Of a DNA stretch of 26,461 nucleotides, positions 7,473 through 15,667 are shown one piece after another. Position 1 is the stretch's first letter, and every line of letters begins with the position of its first letter. This stretch comes from Coprococcus sp. (GTDB taxonomy: Bacteria; Bacillota; Clostridia; Lachnospirales; Lachnospiraceae), in contig JAEDHX010000021.1 of NCBI GenBank assembly GCA_016296785.1, positions 1 to 26,461 of the forward strand. The letters run 5' to 3'. The notes under the pieces were generated by a model. That model ran no database searches. It had not been told where the DNA came from and worked only from the letters and a program-made list of their open reading frames with translations. The position numbers were made by a program, and so were the translations under genes.

Positions 7473-8033
7473 ATGCCATGGTGGGGATGGATGCTAATCG
7501 TTATAGCGATAATAGCAATATTATTAATTGTATTATACATAGTAGGTAATAAGCTTCAGAAAAAGCAGGCTGCTCAGAAAGAGACAATGAGAGAGAATGC
7601 ACAGCCTGTAACAATGCTTGTTATCGATAAGAAGATGCTTCCTATGAAGGATGCAGGACTTCCTAAGATTGTAATGGAACAAACACCAAAGCGTTATCAG
7701 AAGGCCAAGCTTCCAATTGTCAAAGCAAAGATTGGTCCACAGATTATGAATCTTATTTGTGATGACGGAATCTACGATACAATGCCTGTTAAGGGCGAAG
7801 TTAAAGCAATGGTAAGCGGTATCTACATTACAAGCGTTAAGAATGTTCGTGGTAAGCAGGTTGAGCCACAGGGTAAGAAATCCTTTGGCGAGAAGATGCG
7901 TTCAAAACAGAAGAAATACCAGACAATATACGAACAGGAAACAAAAGCAATGGCAATAAGCAAGGAAGAGAAGGCTGCTGCTAAGGCCAAGGCTAAGGCT
8001 GATAAGGAAAGGGCAAAGAAAATCAAAGTATGA
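7473..8033 (+). CDS. Membrane-anchored protein of unknown function, Lys-rich tail
   Basis: A 186-residue protein that I do not recognise. Residues 1-27 (MPWWGWMLIVIAI...) form one membrane segment, followed by a basic KLQKKQ stretch, which puts the rest in the cytosol. The middle (about 45-125) alternates strands and turns and looks folded, with VTMLVIDKKMLPMKDAGLP as its most distinctive part. The tail (about 160-186) is an Ala/Lys-rich helix ending in KERAKKIKV, possibly a coiled coil or a nucleic-acid- or lipid-touching surface. An excellent AGGAGG site precedes the ATG. Its stop overlaps the CPBP protease gene by 4 bases, so the two are coupled and could act together. No function can be assigned. 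Confidence 0.8.
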   Translation: MPWWGWMLIVIAIIAILLIVLYIVGNKLQKKQAAQKETMRENAQPVTMLVIDKKMLPMKDAGLPKIVMEQTPKRYQKAKLPIVKAKIGPQIMNLICDDGIYDTMPVKGEVKAMVSGIYITSVKNVRGKQVEPQGKKSFGEKMRSKQKKYQTIYEQETKAMAISKEEKAAAKAKAKADKERAKKIKV

Positions 8034-8740
8034 TAAATTACCGTATGAAAATGTGGGATTATAATACAGGAAAGCCAATATATACTAAAGAACATTTTAC
8101 AAGCATGAAGAAGACATATACGCCTTCTTCATGCTTATTTTTGCTCGTCCTAATAATGATACTAGGTTTTTCCTTTCAAGCTCTTGTTACCGGAATTCTT
8201 ATGCTAATAGACTATATAAACCCGCAGCTTTTAAACTCCTACAACGAGATGATAGATAATGCCTTCTTCAATTCACCGAACAAATATACATTACTTCGTG
8301 TAGTAATAGTAGCGCCAATAACAGAAGAGCTTGCATTTCGTGGTATCGGTCTAACCTTATTATCAAAATTTCTTACAAGGACCTCTTCGGTTTTGAAGAA
8401 TAATTCCACAAACATGCGTCTTATTAAGGTGTATCTCATACCAATACTCCTTATCTCACTTTTATTCGGGCTATATCATCAAAATCCTGTTCAGCAGTTA
8501 TATGCATTTCCGATGGGTTTTGTACTTTGCTCACTTACAGTGCTCTTTACAAGCATTATCCCGGCAATCATATTGCATATCACAATAAATGGCGCCGCAT
8601 ACTTGATACCGGCTATCCTGTTTAATACAAAAGAGATGACTATTATCTCAATAATCATCTCCCTAATAATAATTCTTCTAACCATTTACTTAATAAATAA
8701 TATAGCAAAATGTCTACGAAATTGTAAACAAAATGCCTAG
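8030..8740 (+). CDS. CPBP-family intramembrane metalloprotease
   Basis: A 236-residue multi-pass membrane protein of the CAAX-protease/bacteriocin-processing (Abi) family. All three motifs are present: EELAFR (E99, E100, R104), F-x3-H as FGLYH (146-150), and H-x3-N as HITIN (183-187), the predicted metal ligands within the membrane. About six to seven hydrophobic segments are visible. Bacterial members process peptides or protect against bacteriocins; no peptide gene is seen nearby. The ATG at 8030 overlaps the upstream stop (ATGA) and has a weak ribosome site, consistent with coupled translation. A later start near residue 26 is possible and would not affect the motifs. Confidence 0.9.
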   Translation: MINYRMKMWDYNTGKPIYTKEHFTSMKKTYTPSSCLFLLVLIMILGFSFQALVTGILMLIDYINPQLLNSYNEMIDNAFFNSPNKYTLLRVVIVAPITEELAFRGIGLTLLSKFLTRTSSVLKNNSTNMRLIKVYLIPILLISLLFGLYHQNPVQQLYAFPMGFVLCSLTVLFTSIIPAIILHITINGAAYLIPAILFNTKEMTIISIIISLIIILLTIYLINNIAKCLRNCKQNA

Positions 8741-8754
8741 CTTCAAGGTGCCTG

Positions 8755-9375
8755 CTATACAAAATATCTCGACAGATGATATACATACACCTTCTCATCC
8801 GGATCCTCTTCATAGCCGGACAACTTTACTATCTTCTTAAGTACGAAATATCTGCAGTCACGAATCTCCTTCTGATATTCAAAGGTCGGATAATATGTCA
8901 TAACATATATATCTCTTGGTGCTCTTTTCACTGACGCAATAATGTTCTTAAGCACCCTTTTAAAGGTATCAGCAGAAAACGGATTGAAAAAATAGAAATA
9001 ATTATCCTCGTCCCCTATCTCATATTCTGCCGCATCAGTATTATGAAAATGCATTCTGTCCTCCTGCTCAAGGAACTTGCTCTGATACATATCTCTATTT
9101 GCAAGGAGCTCCTCAAATATCTGACTATCCTTCTCTATGCCAACCGTTCTGCAATAATGTCGCGAATTACCATAGAACAACACTCTTCCAAGGCCACATC
9201 CAAAATCAACCAGAACATCCTCAGGTTCTAAAGAAACCTCATTAAAAATGGTAATCAAATCCTTATAATAAGTTGCCTGATAAAGATTGTCGCCATTTTC
9301 CTCCGTTATGGATTCGCTCATTCCCGAAAATGTATTGATTCCAAGAAATTCATCAAATTGTCTTTCGTTATCCAT
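8755..9375 (-). CDS. Class I SAM-dependent methyltransferase-like protein
   Basis: A 206-residue cytosolic protein. VDFGCGLGR (56-64) is the glycine-rich SAM-binding loop, GIEKD (79-83) is the acidic end of strand 2, and FFNPF (129-133) replaces the usual NPPY-like motif IV. Residues 1-40 lack the usual fold and may make up the substrate cap. The target is unknown; the FNPF form occurs in small methyltransferases of uncharacterised target. It is the last gene of the ddl operon, 8 bases after the DUF1934 gene. A convergent CPBP gene ends only 14 bases away, with no hairpin between them. Confidence 0.8.
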   Translation of the reverse strand: MDNERQFDEFLGINTFSGMSESITEENGDNLYQATYYKDLITIFNEVSLEPEDVLVDFGCGLGRVLFYGNSRHYCRTVGIEKDSQIFEELLANRDMYQSKFLEQEDRMHFHNTDAAEYEIGDEDNYFYFFNPFSADTFKRVLKNIIASVKRAPRDIYVMTYYPTFEYQKEIRDCRYFVLKKIVKLSGYEEDPDEKVYVYHLSRYFV

Positions 9376-9383
9376 ATTATACC

Positions 9384-9809
9384 TTATTCCTCAATATTGA
9401 TTGTTAAACTACAATTAGTCATATAATCATAATTGAAATCGACACAATAATTTACATTAATCTGTATTCCCGTATCAGAATTGATTACCTCATATGTATC
9501 AGTAATGATTCCAAGATTAAGCGGACCATGAGGCGTCAGATAATGAGCAAGATAATGCTTATTCTCACCAAACTCCATTACTGTATTCACAGCGCCCTTC
9601 TTCGTAACCTCAAGCCCGCTATCATCAAACTTTAGCAGATTCTTAGCCGGTTCAGGGCTTCCATCAAAATACTCATCATATTTCAAATAATTTATTCCAT
9701 TCTTCTTAAACAAAGAGCCTGTAGTTTCTATCTCAATTATCTCCGGCTCAGCTTGCAAATCAGGAGCCGATTGGGCTCCTGTTATTCTGACCTTTACATC
9801 TTTTATCAT
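9384..9809 (-). CDS. DUF1934 (YwiB-like) beta-barrel protein
   Basis: A 141-residue protein matching the DUF1934 pattern: an early I-E-I-E-T-T-G-S stretch, NGINYLKYDE, an LLKFDDSGLEVTKKG segment, and the GPLNLGIITDTYEV block, ending in repeated strands (INVNYCVDFNYD). The known family has a lipocalin-like barrel with no established activity. It is soluble, with no signal peptide. It lies between ddl and the methyltransferase gene with gaps of 22 and 8 bases, so it belongs to the same transcript. Confidence 0.85.
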   Translation of the reverse strand: MIKDVKVRITGAQSAPDLQAEPEIIEIETTGSLFKKNGINYLKYDEYFDGSPEPAKNLLKFDDSGLEVTKKGAVNTVMEFGENKHYLAHYLTPHGPLNLGIITDTYEVINSDTGIQINVNYCVDFNYDYMTNCSLTINIEE

Positions 9810-9831
9810 CTATTACATCCTTAACTAACTT

Positions 9832-10884
9832 CTATCTCTCTGTAGCCATCTCAATAAGAGTCTCAACAAGTGTTTCAATATCATATCCTTCTTCATTCCA
9901 AAGCATAGGATACATACTTATAGAAGTAAATCCTGGAAGGGTATTTATCTCATTAAATACTACCCTGTCTGTTTCCTTCTCTAAGAAGAAATCAACTCTT
10001 GAAAGACCAAATCCATCTAAAGCATTAAAGATTCTAATAGCTGCATCACGAATCTCTTCTTCCTTCTCCTGAGGTATATCAGCACCAATTATAGTCTTTG
10101 ACTCTTTATTATTATATTTTGCATCAAAATCATAGAACTCTGCAGCAGCAAGAATCTCTCCTACTCCTGATGCCTTCGTATTCTTTCGGTAACCAAGAAC
10201 TCCACACTCAAGCTCACGTCCTACTATAGTCTCCTCAACTAATATCTTATTATCATGCTTAACAGCCTCATATAAACTATCCTTAAGCTCTTGTCTTGTC
10301 ATGGCCTTAGAAACGCCCTTTGATGAGCCGGCCTTAGAAGGTTTAACAAATACAGGATATGAAAGCTCTGCCTCAACTCTGTCCATGGCCGATTCTATAT
10401 CGTCGAAATCATCCTCAACGACAGGAACAAAGCGCGCCTGACACACTCCAATATGATCAACAATTATCTTAGTATAGAACTTATCCATAGATGCGGCTGA
10501 TGCCAAAACCCCACATCCGACATAAGGAATACCGGACATCTCAAATAATCCCTGGATTGTTCCATCCTCACCATACATACCGTGAAGAACAGGGAAAATC
10601 ACATCAACCTTCTCAGTTATCACAGCTTCTCCATCTCTGAAAATAATCTCACCCTTACTGTCAGGAGAGACTATTGCACTAATATTGCTATCATACCAGC
10701 TGTTATCAGCAATGCTTTCTATGCTGTCCGCCTTAAGCCATCTTCCATCCTTAGTAATACCAACAAGTATCATGTTATATTTCTGTAAATCCACAGCCCT
10801 TGCTACTGTCTGTACTGAGATACATGAAACCTCATGCTCTGAAGATCTTCCTCCAAATATTACTACCAAATTTTTCTTAGCCAT
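9832..10884 (-). CDS. ddl: D-alanine-D-alanine ligase
   Basis: A 350-residue ATP-grasp enzyme of the cytosol that makes D-Ala-D-Ala for peptidoglycan precursors. GGRSSEHEVS (11-20) is the N-terminal signature with E16 at the first D-Ala site, KPSKAGSSKG (181-190) binds ATP phosphates, and NEINTLPGFTS (311-321) holds the metal ligands and second substrate loop. In the omega loop FYDFDAKY the tyrosine Y257 aligns with Tyr216 of E. coli DdlB, and so predicts D-Ala, not D-lactate, as acceptor. AAGGAG lies 10 bases before the ATG. The gene has its own promoter (10930-10958), separate from the germination operon upstream. Confidence 0.95.
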   Translation of the reverse strand: MAKKNLVVIFGGRSSEHEVSCISVQTVARAVDLQKYNMILVGITKDGRWLKADSIESIADNSWYDSNISAIVSPDSKGEIIFRDGEAVITEKVDVIFPVLHGMYGEDGTIQGLFEMSGIPYVGCGVLASAASMDKFYTKIIVDHIGVCQARFVPVVEDDFDDIESAMDRVEAELSYPVFVKPSKAGSSKGVSKAMTRQELKDSLYEAVKHDNKILVEETIVGRELECGVLGYRKNTKASGVGEILAAAEFYDFDAKYNNKESKTIIGADIPQEKEEEIRDAAIRIFNALDGFGLSRVDFFLEKETDRVVFNEINTLPGFTSISMYPMLWNEEGYDIETLVETLIEMATER

Positions 10885-10929
10885 GTGAACGAGCTCCTTT
10901 TTTTATTCTAAAGTTAAACTACAAGGCCC

Positions 10930-10958
10930 ATTATATCATGGCATATATAATAATTCAA
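10930..10958 (-). promoter_or_regulatory. Promoter of the ddl operon
   Basis: On the minus strand TTGAAT (10953-10958), a 17-base spacer and TATAAT (10930-10935) preceded by TGA, giving an extended -10. It starts a leader of about 40 bases. Confidence 0.75.
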
Positions 10959-11021
10959 TTGAACTCTTCATTAACTATTCATTAATATTCAACTATTCTT
11001 TAGCTATTAATTTGCTATTAA

Positions 11022-11558
11022 TTAATATACTGTAATCATTAATGTCTCATAGAATCCCGCAGGGAGCTCAACACCTTCATATTGAGTCTCAGTATAGTAT
11101 TTATACTCTAGTGAAGTATCACAACAAGTGCTTTCACCATTATAATTCAAACAACCTACCAAATATTCTGACGCTACCTTACATGCGTAATCATTTATTT
11201 CTTCATAAGCCATTATTATCTCATGCTTAACATCATTTACACTCATACTGCTATTATAATCGTTACCTAAGCGCCTTTTTATTATACCAATTGCTGCTTC
11301 TCTTATAGTATTTGTAAGCTCCTGTTTTTCATAGGAATTAAGCTCAAATGCTCCCTTATAGCAAACCTCAAGTCTAATAACATCGCTAAGCTTGTCAGTA
11401 GAAATACTATCTTCATTATTACTGTAAACAAATGTGCTAACTGCCTTATCTTTTTTTTGATTGTCAAGATAATTCAAATAGTAATTCTGTCCTACTATTG
11501 CGCCACCAACAACACCAATTAATACTCCAAGTATTGCTGCCCTTATCATTCTCCACAT
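11022..11558 (-). CDS. SpoIIR-like membrane-anchored protein, third gene of the ger operon
   Basis: A 178-residue protein with one N-terminal membrane segment (about 5-25) and the rest predicted outside. The outer part resembles SpoIIR, the secreted activator of pro-sigma-E processing: a DVIRLEV strand corresponds to the family's IRLxVxANS block, an amphipathic helix with R-x-A-x4-I follows, and YEGVELPAGFYETLMITV matches the Y-G-x-x-x-PAG-x-YEA block. It lacks the ANSD residues and stops before the WWCV-x-FPPLC motif, so it is a divergent or truncated relative. The similarity is judged by eye. An alternative is a split-off C-terminal domain of GerC. ATG 11558 is chosen with GGAGG 11 bases upstream; a GTG at 11576 is open but has no site. 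It follows gerBC by 31 bases. Confidence 0.6.
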   Translation of the reverse strand: MWRMIRAAILGVLIGVVGGAIVGQNYYLNYLDNQKKDKAVSTFVYSNNEDSISTDKLSDVIRLEVCYKGAFELNSYEKQELTNTIREAAIGIIKRRLGNDYNSSMSVNDVKHEIIMAYEEINDYACKVASEYLVGCLNYNGESTCCDTSLEYKYYTETQYEGVELPAGFYETLMITVY

Positions 11559-11589
11559 AATATACCAAGCCTCCACAAATCATAATATT

Positions 11590-13185
11590 CTAGTATCCTT
11601 TGTCAATATCAATGGAGGAAAGACATATTCCCTTGTAGTGCGCATCAAGGTAATCCTTAATATCCTGTCCCATTGCTTTTTCCAATATGTTATCCTCATA
11701 TACTACATTTACATATTTTGTAGTAAATTCATTAATAAGCTTAGAATATACATTACAAAGCTCCTCTTCATTTGAGACAACTACATATTCCACATGACTT
11801 AGGTCAAGTGTTTTATTGTGCGTCCTATTATAACTCTTATATACATCCTCAAAGCTTGTACTATCGCTACTCCAAATCATCTCCTTTGTAATATTGTCAG
11901 AATCCTCACTATTCAATGTATTTATAACAAAAGTATACCCATAATTATCCATTTTATTATCATGATTCTTATTAACTATCAGCACTGTAGCATAATCGAC
12001 ATCCTCTATCGATTTGTATTCGCAGCCTGACATATTAATCATAGCAAATAGCAACAAAACCACCACGCCCGTCTTTTTTAGGTTATACCTTCTGACACTC
12101 ATCAAAGCAGGAATCACTATTGATAGTGGTATATCTACTACAGCCATATAACGGACAATTAATTCATAGGAATTACTTACGGCAAGCAATCTTCTGGCCA
12201 CGAAAAATAAAAGAAGAATAATCACTGCCCAAATACATTTCAAAACCATAAGCTTCCTGCCATCTGATATAAAACCTCTAAATACATCGAAGGCTGCAAC
12301 AAAATGTATCTGTATGGCCGCAATTCCAAATACCATAAATACAAAACAGACAAGTACTCCTATTCTCGCCATACTCCCTCCCGGAAATTGAAATGTACCC
12401 ACAATATTTAGTATGTTCTTTGTTCCTCGATATATCGACATTCTTCCAAGCACTGATATCACACAAATCGATGCAATTAATGATAATATCATTCCTGTTC
12501 CAACAGAAGAAACAAGCATCCCTCTGCGTCTGTTCTTTACTCGAAGATATATCAGCATAATAAATTCCATCATGGAAAAAGAAAGCATAAGCATATATCC
12601 CTTAATTATAGTATCCATAATAGTTTTCGAAGCTGACCCTTCTGCACTTATTCTCATATAACTATACATCTCAGCAAAGCTGGCATTATCAAAGCATAAC
12701 ACAAGAATAAATAGCAAAGCTATTACAACAGACCAGAATATGGCTTCAATAAAACATATATAGCCTCTAAGTCCCTTTCCTCCAAGATATAGCATTACTA
12801 TAATAAGAGGAATAACTATGGCTGCATCACTATGTTTATTTAGCATCATAACCTGGCATACTCTTGCAAACGCATATATCAAAATAACAAGTCTTATGGC
12901 AATTCTTATCTCATAAATCAAATAAATAATACCTTTTTTTACTCTTTCACCCGGTTCGTCAAGTTTATCAGACCAGGAAAAATCAAACCTTGATAACACA
13001 ATATATAGAATTATCACATAAACAAAAGCAAATAATAGCATTAAAAAAAGTGACAAAATCGTGTTATTATTGTTCATTTTTCCAAAAATCATGGTATATA
13101 CATATACACCAACAGCAAAAAACAGTAATATTGCCGCCTTGAAAAACTGCTTACATGTCAATTGATTCATCAAATCATTATTCAT
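11590..13185 (-). CDS. GerB-GerC fusion, spore germination receptor subunits
   Basis: A 531-residue protein. Residues 1-365 are a GerAB-type permease of the APC superfamily with about ten membrane segments. Residues 374-387 are an additional hydrophobic stretch ending MSGC, a lipobox with C388. Residues 388-531 resemble the first domain of a GerC lipoprotein: a CEYKSIEDVDYATVL start, Y-x-F-V-I-N strand, FEDVYKSYNRTHNKTLDLSHVEYVVV. GerC is normally a separate protein of more than 350 residues, so here B and C are one chain and C is short. The ATG at 13185 is chosen because AGGAAG lies 8 bases before it; a GTG at 13194 abuts that site. It starts 5 bases after the gerA stop. It should act in the spore inner membrane. 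Confidence 0.88.
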   Translation of the reverse strand: MNNDLMNQLTCKQFFKAAILLFFAVGVYVYTMIFGKMNNNNTILSLFLMLLFAFVYVIILYIVLSRFDFSWSDKLDEPGERVKKGIIYLIYEIRIAIRLVILIYAFARVCQVMMLNKHSDAAIVIPLIIVMLYLGGKGLRGYICFIEAIFWSVVIALLFILVLCFDNASFAEMYSYMRISAEGSASKTIMDTIIKGYMLMLSFSMMEFIMLIYLRVKNRRRGMLVSSVGTGMILSLIASICVISVLGRMSIYRGTKNILNIVGTFQFPGGSMARIGVLVCFVFMVFGIAAIQIHFVAAFDVFRGFISDGRKLMVLKCIWAVIILLLFFVARRLLAVSNSYELIVRYMAVVDIPLSIVIPALMSVRRYNLKKTGVVVLLLFAMINMSGCEYKSIEDVDYATVLIVNKNHDNKMDNYGYTFVINTLNSEDSDNITKEMIWSSDSTSFEDVYKSYNRTHNKTLDLSHVEYVVVSNEEELCNVYSKLINEFTTKYVNVVYEDNILEKAMGQDIKDYLDAHYKGICLSSIDIDKGY

Positions 13186-13190
13186 AAAAA

Positions 13191-14708
13191 TCACTTCCTT
13201 TTAAGTCTGCGTCTCTCATCAGGATTACTCCAATTAGGTCTAAGCTTAAGCTTGCTAATAGGCTCCCTAAGTATAAAATCTCTAATACCCTCCGACTCAT
13301 TATATCCACAAGAAACAACAGGTGACATGTATGGTATTCCAAAGCTGTCAACACTAGCCAGGACATACAGCAATGCAAGCATAATTAAATAAAAGCCATA
13401 TAAGCCCCAAAATGCAGAAGCTATTATAGTTAGGAATTTTAGCAATCTAAATATCGATCCAAAGGCTTCATTGGGTATTGCAAAGGATGCAATCGCCGTC
13501 AGCGCAACAACAATTACAACAATTGTACTTACAATTCCTGCATCAACAGCGGACTGACCAACTATGAGTCCCCCTACAACTCCAATAGTATTACCCATCT
13601 GGCTCGGCAGTCTGATTCCTGCTTCTCTTAATAGTTCAAACAGAAGCTCCATTATCAACACCTCAAGTACTATTGGAAAAGATAGGCCACTTCTTGCATC
13701 TGCAATAGCATATAGCAGCTTATCAGGAATAATTTCTCTGTGATAACAGGTTAATGCAATATATAATCCGGGCAGTCCTACTGCAATAAAGGCCGCAATG
13801 TACCTTATTATTCTTGCGAATGTTGCAACAGGCCACCTATTATAATAGTCATCGGCAGTCTGAAATAATGTGTTTATTGTAGCAGGAGCAATAAGCACCT
13901 CCGGCGAATTATCAAAAGCAATTACTACACGTCCATCAACAATTGCAGCTGCTGCCTTGTCCGGTCTTGTTGTTGCCTGGAATATCGGAAATGGTCTAAA
14001 CCACTTTTTTTCCATTAAATGCTCCGCCATTCCGCTATCGAATATAGCATCAATTTCATAGCTCTCTATTCGTTTTCTCACATCCTCGACAAGTTCCTTA
14101 CTTGCAAGGTCATCAATATACATAATCGCATAATCTGTTCGTGACCTCTCTCCTATTACCCCCTGATTTATCTTCAGCTTTAAATCCTTTATTCTTCTTC
14201 TAACTAATGCAGTCGATGTACGAAGGCTTTCATTAAAGCTGTCTCTTGGTCCGCGAAGGCCTCCTTCTGTTGAACTTTCCTCAATACCTCTTACAGGAAG
14301 CTTTTTAGATGAAAGCACCAATGCCTTATCACTATCAGATACAAATACTGCCGTATCGCCCTTCAGAACAGAAAACATCACTTTTTCAAAATCAATTTCT
14401 TCTTTAATGTCAGCAGACTGCCCTTCATATGATACTATTGCATCCCACAGACTAATATTTATATCTCTTCTCCATTCCCATGTAACAGGCTTTACAATAG
14501 TAGTTTCTACAGTTTCATTATCACAAAGTCCATCAATATAGACTACGTATATTGATTGCTTTTCAATAAACTCTCCTCCGCCATCTCGATTCAATCTAAA
14601 CTCATGCTCAACCAAATCATCACATCCGGCAAACATCGCTTTAACTTTTGTGATATTGTCATCTATTTTCTTACAAATAACTTTATTATCAGCCAAATTA
14701 TTATCCAC
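13191..14708 (-). CDS. gerA: GerA-family spore germination receptor protein
   Basis: A 505-residue subunit A of a nutrient germinant receptor of the spore inner membrane. The N-terminal soluble region (about 1-290) carries the family segments TDYAIMYIDDLASKELVEDV, PEVLIAPATINTLFQTADDYY, and the membrane part (about 295-450) has VGLPGLYIALTCYHREIIP, LREAGIRLPSQMGNTIGVVG and IASFAIPNEAFG, all diagnostic. Length is normal. The start is GTG at 14708, preceded by GGGGGG about 7 bases upstream. It leads a three-gene operon with gerBC and the SpoIIR-like gene. A sporulation promoter is expected; GCATA (14767-14771) and TTTATAA (14742-14748), 18 apart on the minus strand, only loosely resemble a sigma-G site. 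Confidence 0.96.
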   Translation of the reverse strand: MDNNLADNKVICKKIDDNITKVKAMFAGCDDLVEHEFRLNRDGGGEFIEKQSIYVVYIDGLCDNETVETTIVKPVTWEWRRDINISLWDAIVSYEGQSADIKEEIDFEKVMFSVLKGDTAVFVSDSDKALVLSSKKLPVRGIEESSTEGGLRGPRDSFNESLRTSTALVRRRIKDLKLKINQGVIGERSRTDYAIMYIDDLASKELVEDVRKRIESYEIDAIFDSGMAEHLMEKKWFRPFPIFQATTRPDKAAAAIVDGRVVIAFDNSPEVLIAPATINTLFQTADDYYNRWPVATFARIIRYIAAFIAVGLPGLYIALTCYHREIIPDKLLYAIADARSGLSFPIVLEVLIMELLFELLREAGIRLPSQMGNTIGVVGGLIVGQSAVDAGIVSTIVVIVVALTAIASFAIPNEAFGSIFRLLKFLTIIASAFWGLYGFYLIMLALLYVLASVDSFGIPYMSPVVSCGYNESEGIRDFILREPISKLKLRPNWSNPDERRRLKRK

Positions 14709-14754
14709 TGCTATCCCCCCAAGAACAGAACACTTATTCAGTTATAAAACAAAT

Positions 14755-14785
14755 AAAGGATACTGATATGCTATCAGTATCCTTT
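14755..14785 (-). terminator. 14-bp perfect hairpin, likely terminator of the gntR operon
   Basis: AAAGGATACTGATA (14755-14768) pairs perfectly with 14772-14785 around TGC. On the minus strand the stem is followed by TTTGTTTTAT, a moderate T-run, so it may end the gntR transcript before gerA. Its loop side also overlaps the weak sigma-G-like -35. Confidence 0.65.
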
Positions 14786-14820
14786 ATAATAAATAAATTA
14801 TTCTATACTATTATTCTGTA

Positions 14821-14882
14821 TATTCTGAATCTATATTCTGAATCTATATTCTGAATCATATTCTGAATCATATTCTGAATTA
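14821..14882. repeat. Five-unit minisatellite of TATTCTGAATC(T)A
   Basis: Five head-to-tail units of 13, 13, 12, 12 and 12 bases at 14821, 14834, 14847, 14859 and 14871, with a degenerate TATTCTGTA just before. Each unit contains the small palindrome ATTC-T-GAAT. The units differ only in the last two or three bases. The 14709-14983 interval has no gene; it contains this array, the hairpin at 14755-14785 and AT-rich DNA. Confidence 0.9.
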
Positions 14883-14983
14883 TTTATTATCTCTTACTAT
14901 TATTCTCTGTTTTTAATAATATATTCAGGCAATAAACTTAGCAATTGATTGCTCCGGATTCATACATAATTCTCATAGTATTC

Positions 14984-15655
14984 CTAATAAGCCCTGGACT
15001 TAAGACTATTTATTACAATCTGCTCCTGGTCATATATATGCATACGCATAATCTCCTTTGACTTCTCAGAATCACCCATAAGAATTGCATTAGTAATAGC
15101 GTCATGCTCACTTACAAGCTTATCATGATAGCCAAAATCCTTAACATATTCTACTCTATATCTATAAACCTGCTCACGGAGATTCTGTGCAAGACTAATA
15201 AGTCTGGGATTCTTTGTCGATTCAAATATTACATCATGGAATTTAACATCTGCATCAACAATAGATGGAACAAGTTTGGAGCTAATTGCCTCGCGAAATT
15301 TTATACATGCCTGCTTTAGCTTAGTCTTCCCCTCAACATCGATTCTCTTACAAGCTAAATCTACAGCTAACTCCTCGATTGCCATTCTAATTTCAAGTGC
15401 ATCCTTCAAATCCTTCTCAGTAATGCGGGCAACCTCTGCTCCCTTTCTAGGTATCATTACTACAAGACCTTCCAGCTCAAGCATACGAATTGCCTCGCGT
15501 ACAGGAGTTCTGCTAACTCCAAGATTATTAGCCAGTGTAACCTCCATAAGTCTCTCTCCCGGCTCAAAGTCTCCTCTTACTATAGCATTTCTTAAGGTTT
15601 GAAATACCACCTCCCGAAGAGGCAGGTATTCATCCATGTTAAGCTTTAATTCCAT
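14984..15655 (-). CDS. GntR-family (FadR/FCD) transcriptional regulator
   Basis: A 223-residue regulator. Residues 12-75 form the winged helix with the recognition region ANNLGVSRTPVREAIRMLE and the wing LVVMIPRKGAEV. Residues 80-215 are an all-helical FCD ligand domain; DADVKFHDVIFE, SEHDAI and MRMH contain the Asp/His residues that bind a metal ion and usually a carboxylate effector in this class. The effector cannot be read from sequence. It follows ispE by 12 bases with an AAAGGG site, so it is the last gene of the operon; there is no catabolic gene near that would name its target. Confidence 0.92.
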   Translation of the reverse strand: MELKLNMDEYLPLREVVFQTLRNAIVRGDFEPGERLMEVTLANNLGVSRTPVREAIRMLELEGLVVMIPRKGAEVARITEKDLKDALEIRMAIEELAVDLACKRIDVEGKTKLKQACIKFREAISSKLVPSIVDADVKFHDVIFESTKNPRLISLAQNLREQVYRYRVEYVKDFGYHDKLVSEHDAITNAILMGDSEKSKEIMRMHIYDQEQIVINSLKSRAY

Positions 15656-15667
15656 TTTTATACCCTT

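Noticed and set aside
10963..11025. Degenerate repeats of CTATTAAT/ACTATTC after the ger operon
   Set aside because: AT-rich low-complexity sequence with no consistent unit length; no terminator stem could be made.
14742..14771. Sigma-G promoter for gerA
   Set aside because: GCATA and TTTATAA are 18 bases apart, but the -10 is a poor match and the -35 lies in the hairpin; not listed as a promoter.
14821..14882. CRISPR-like array
   Set aside because: Units are 12-13 bases and head-to-tail with no unique spacers, so this is a minisatellite and not a CRISPR array.
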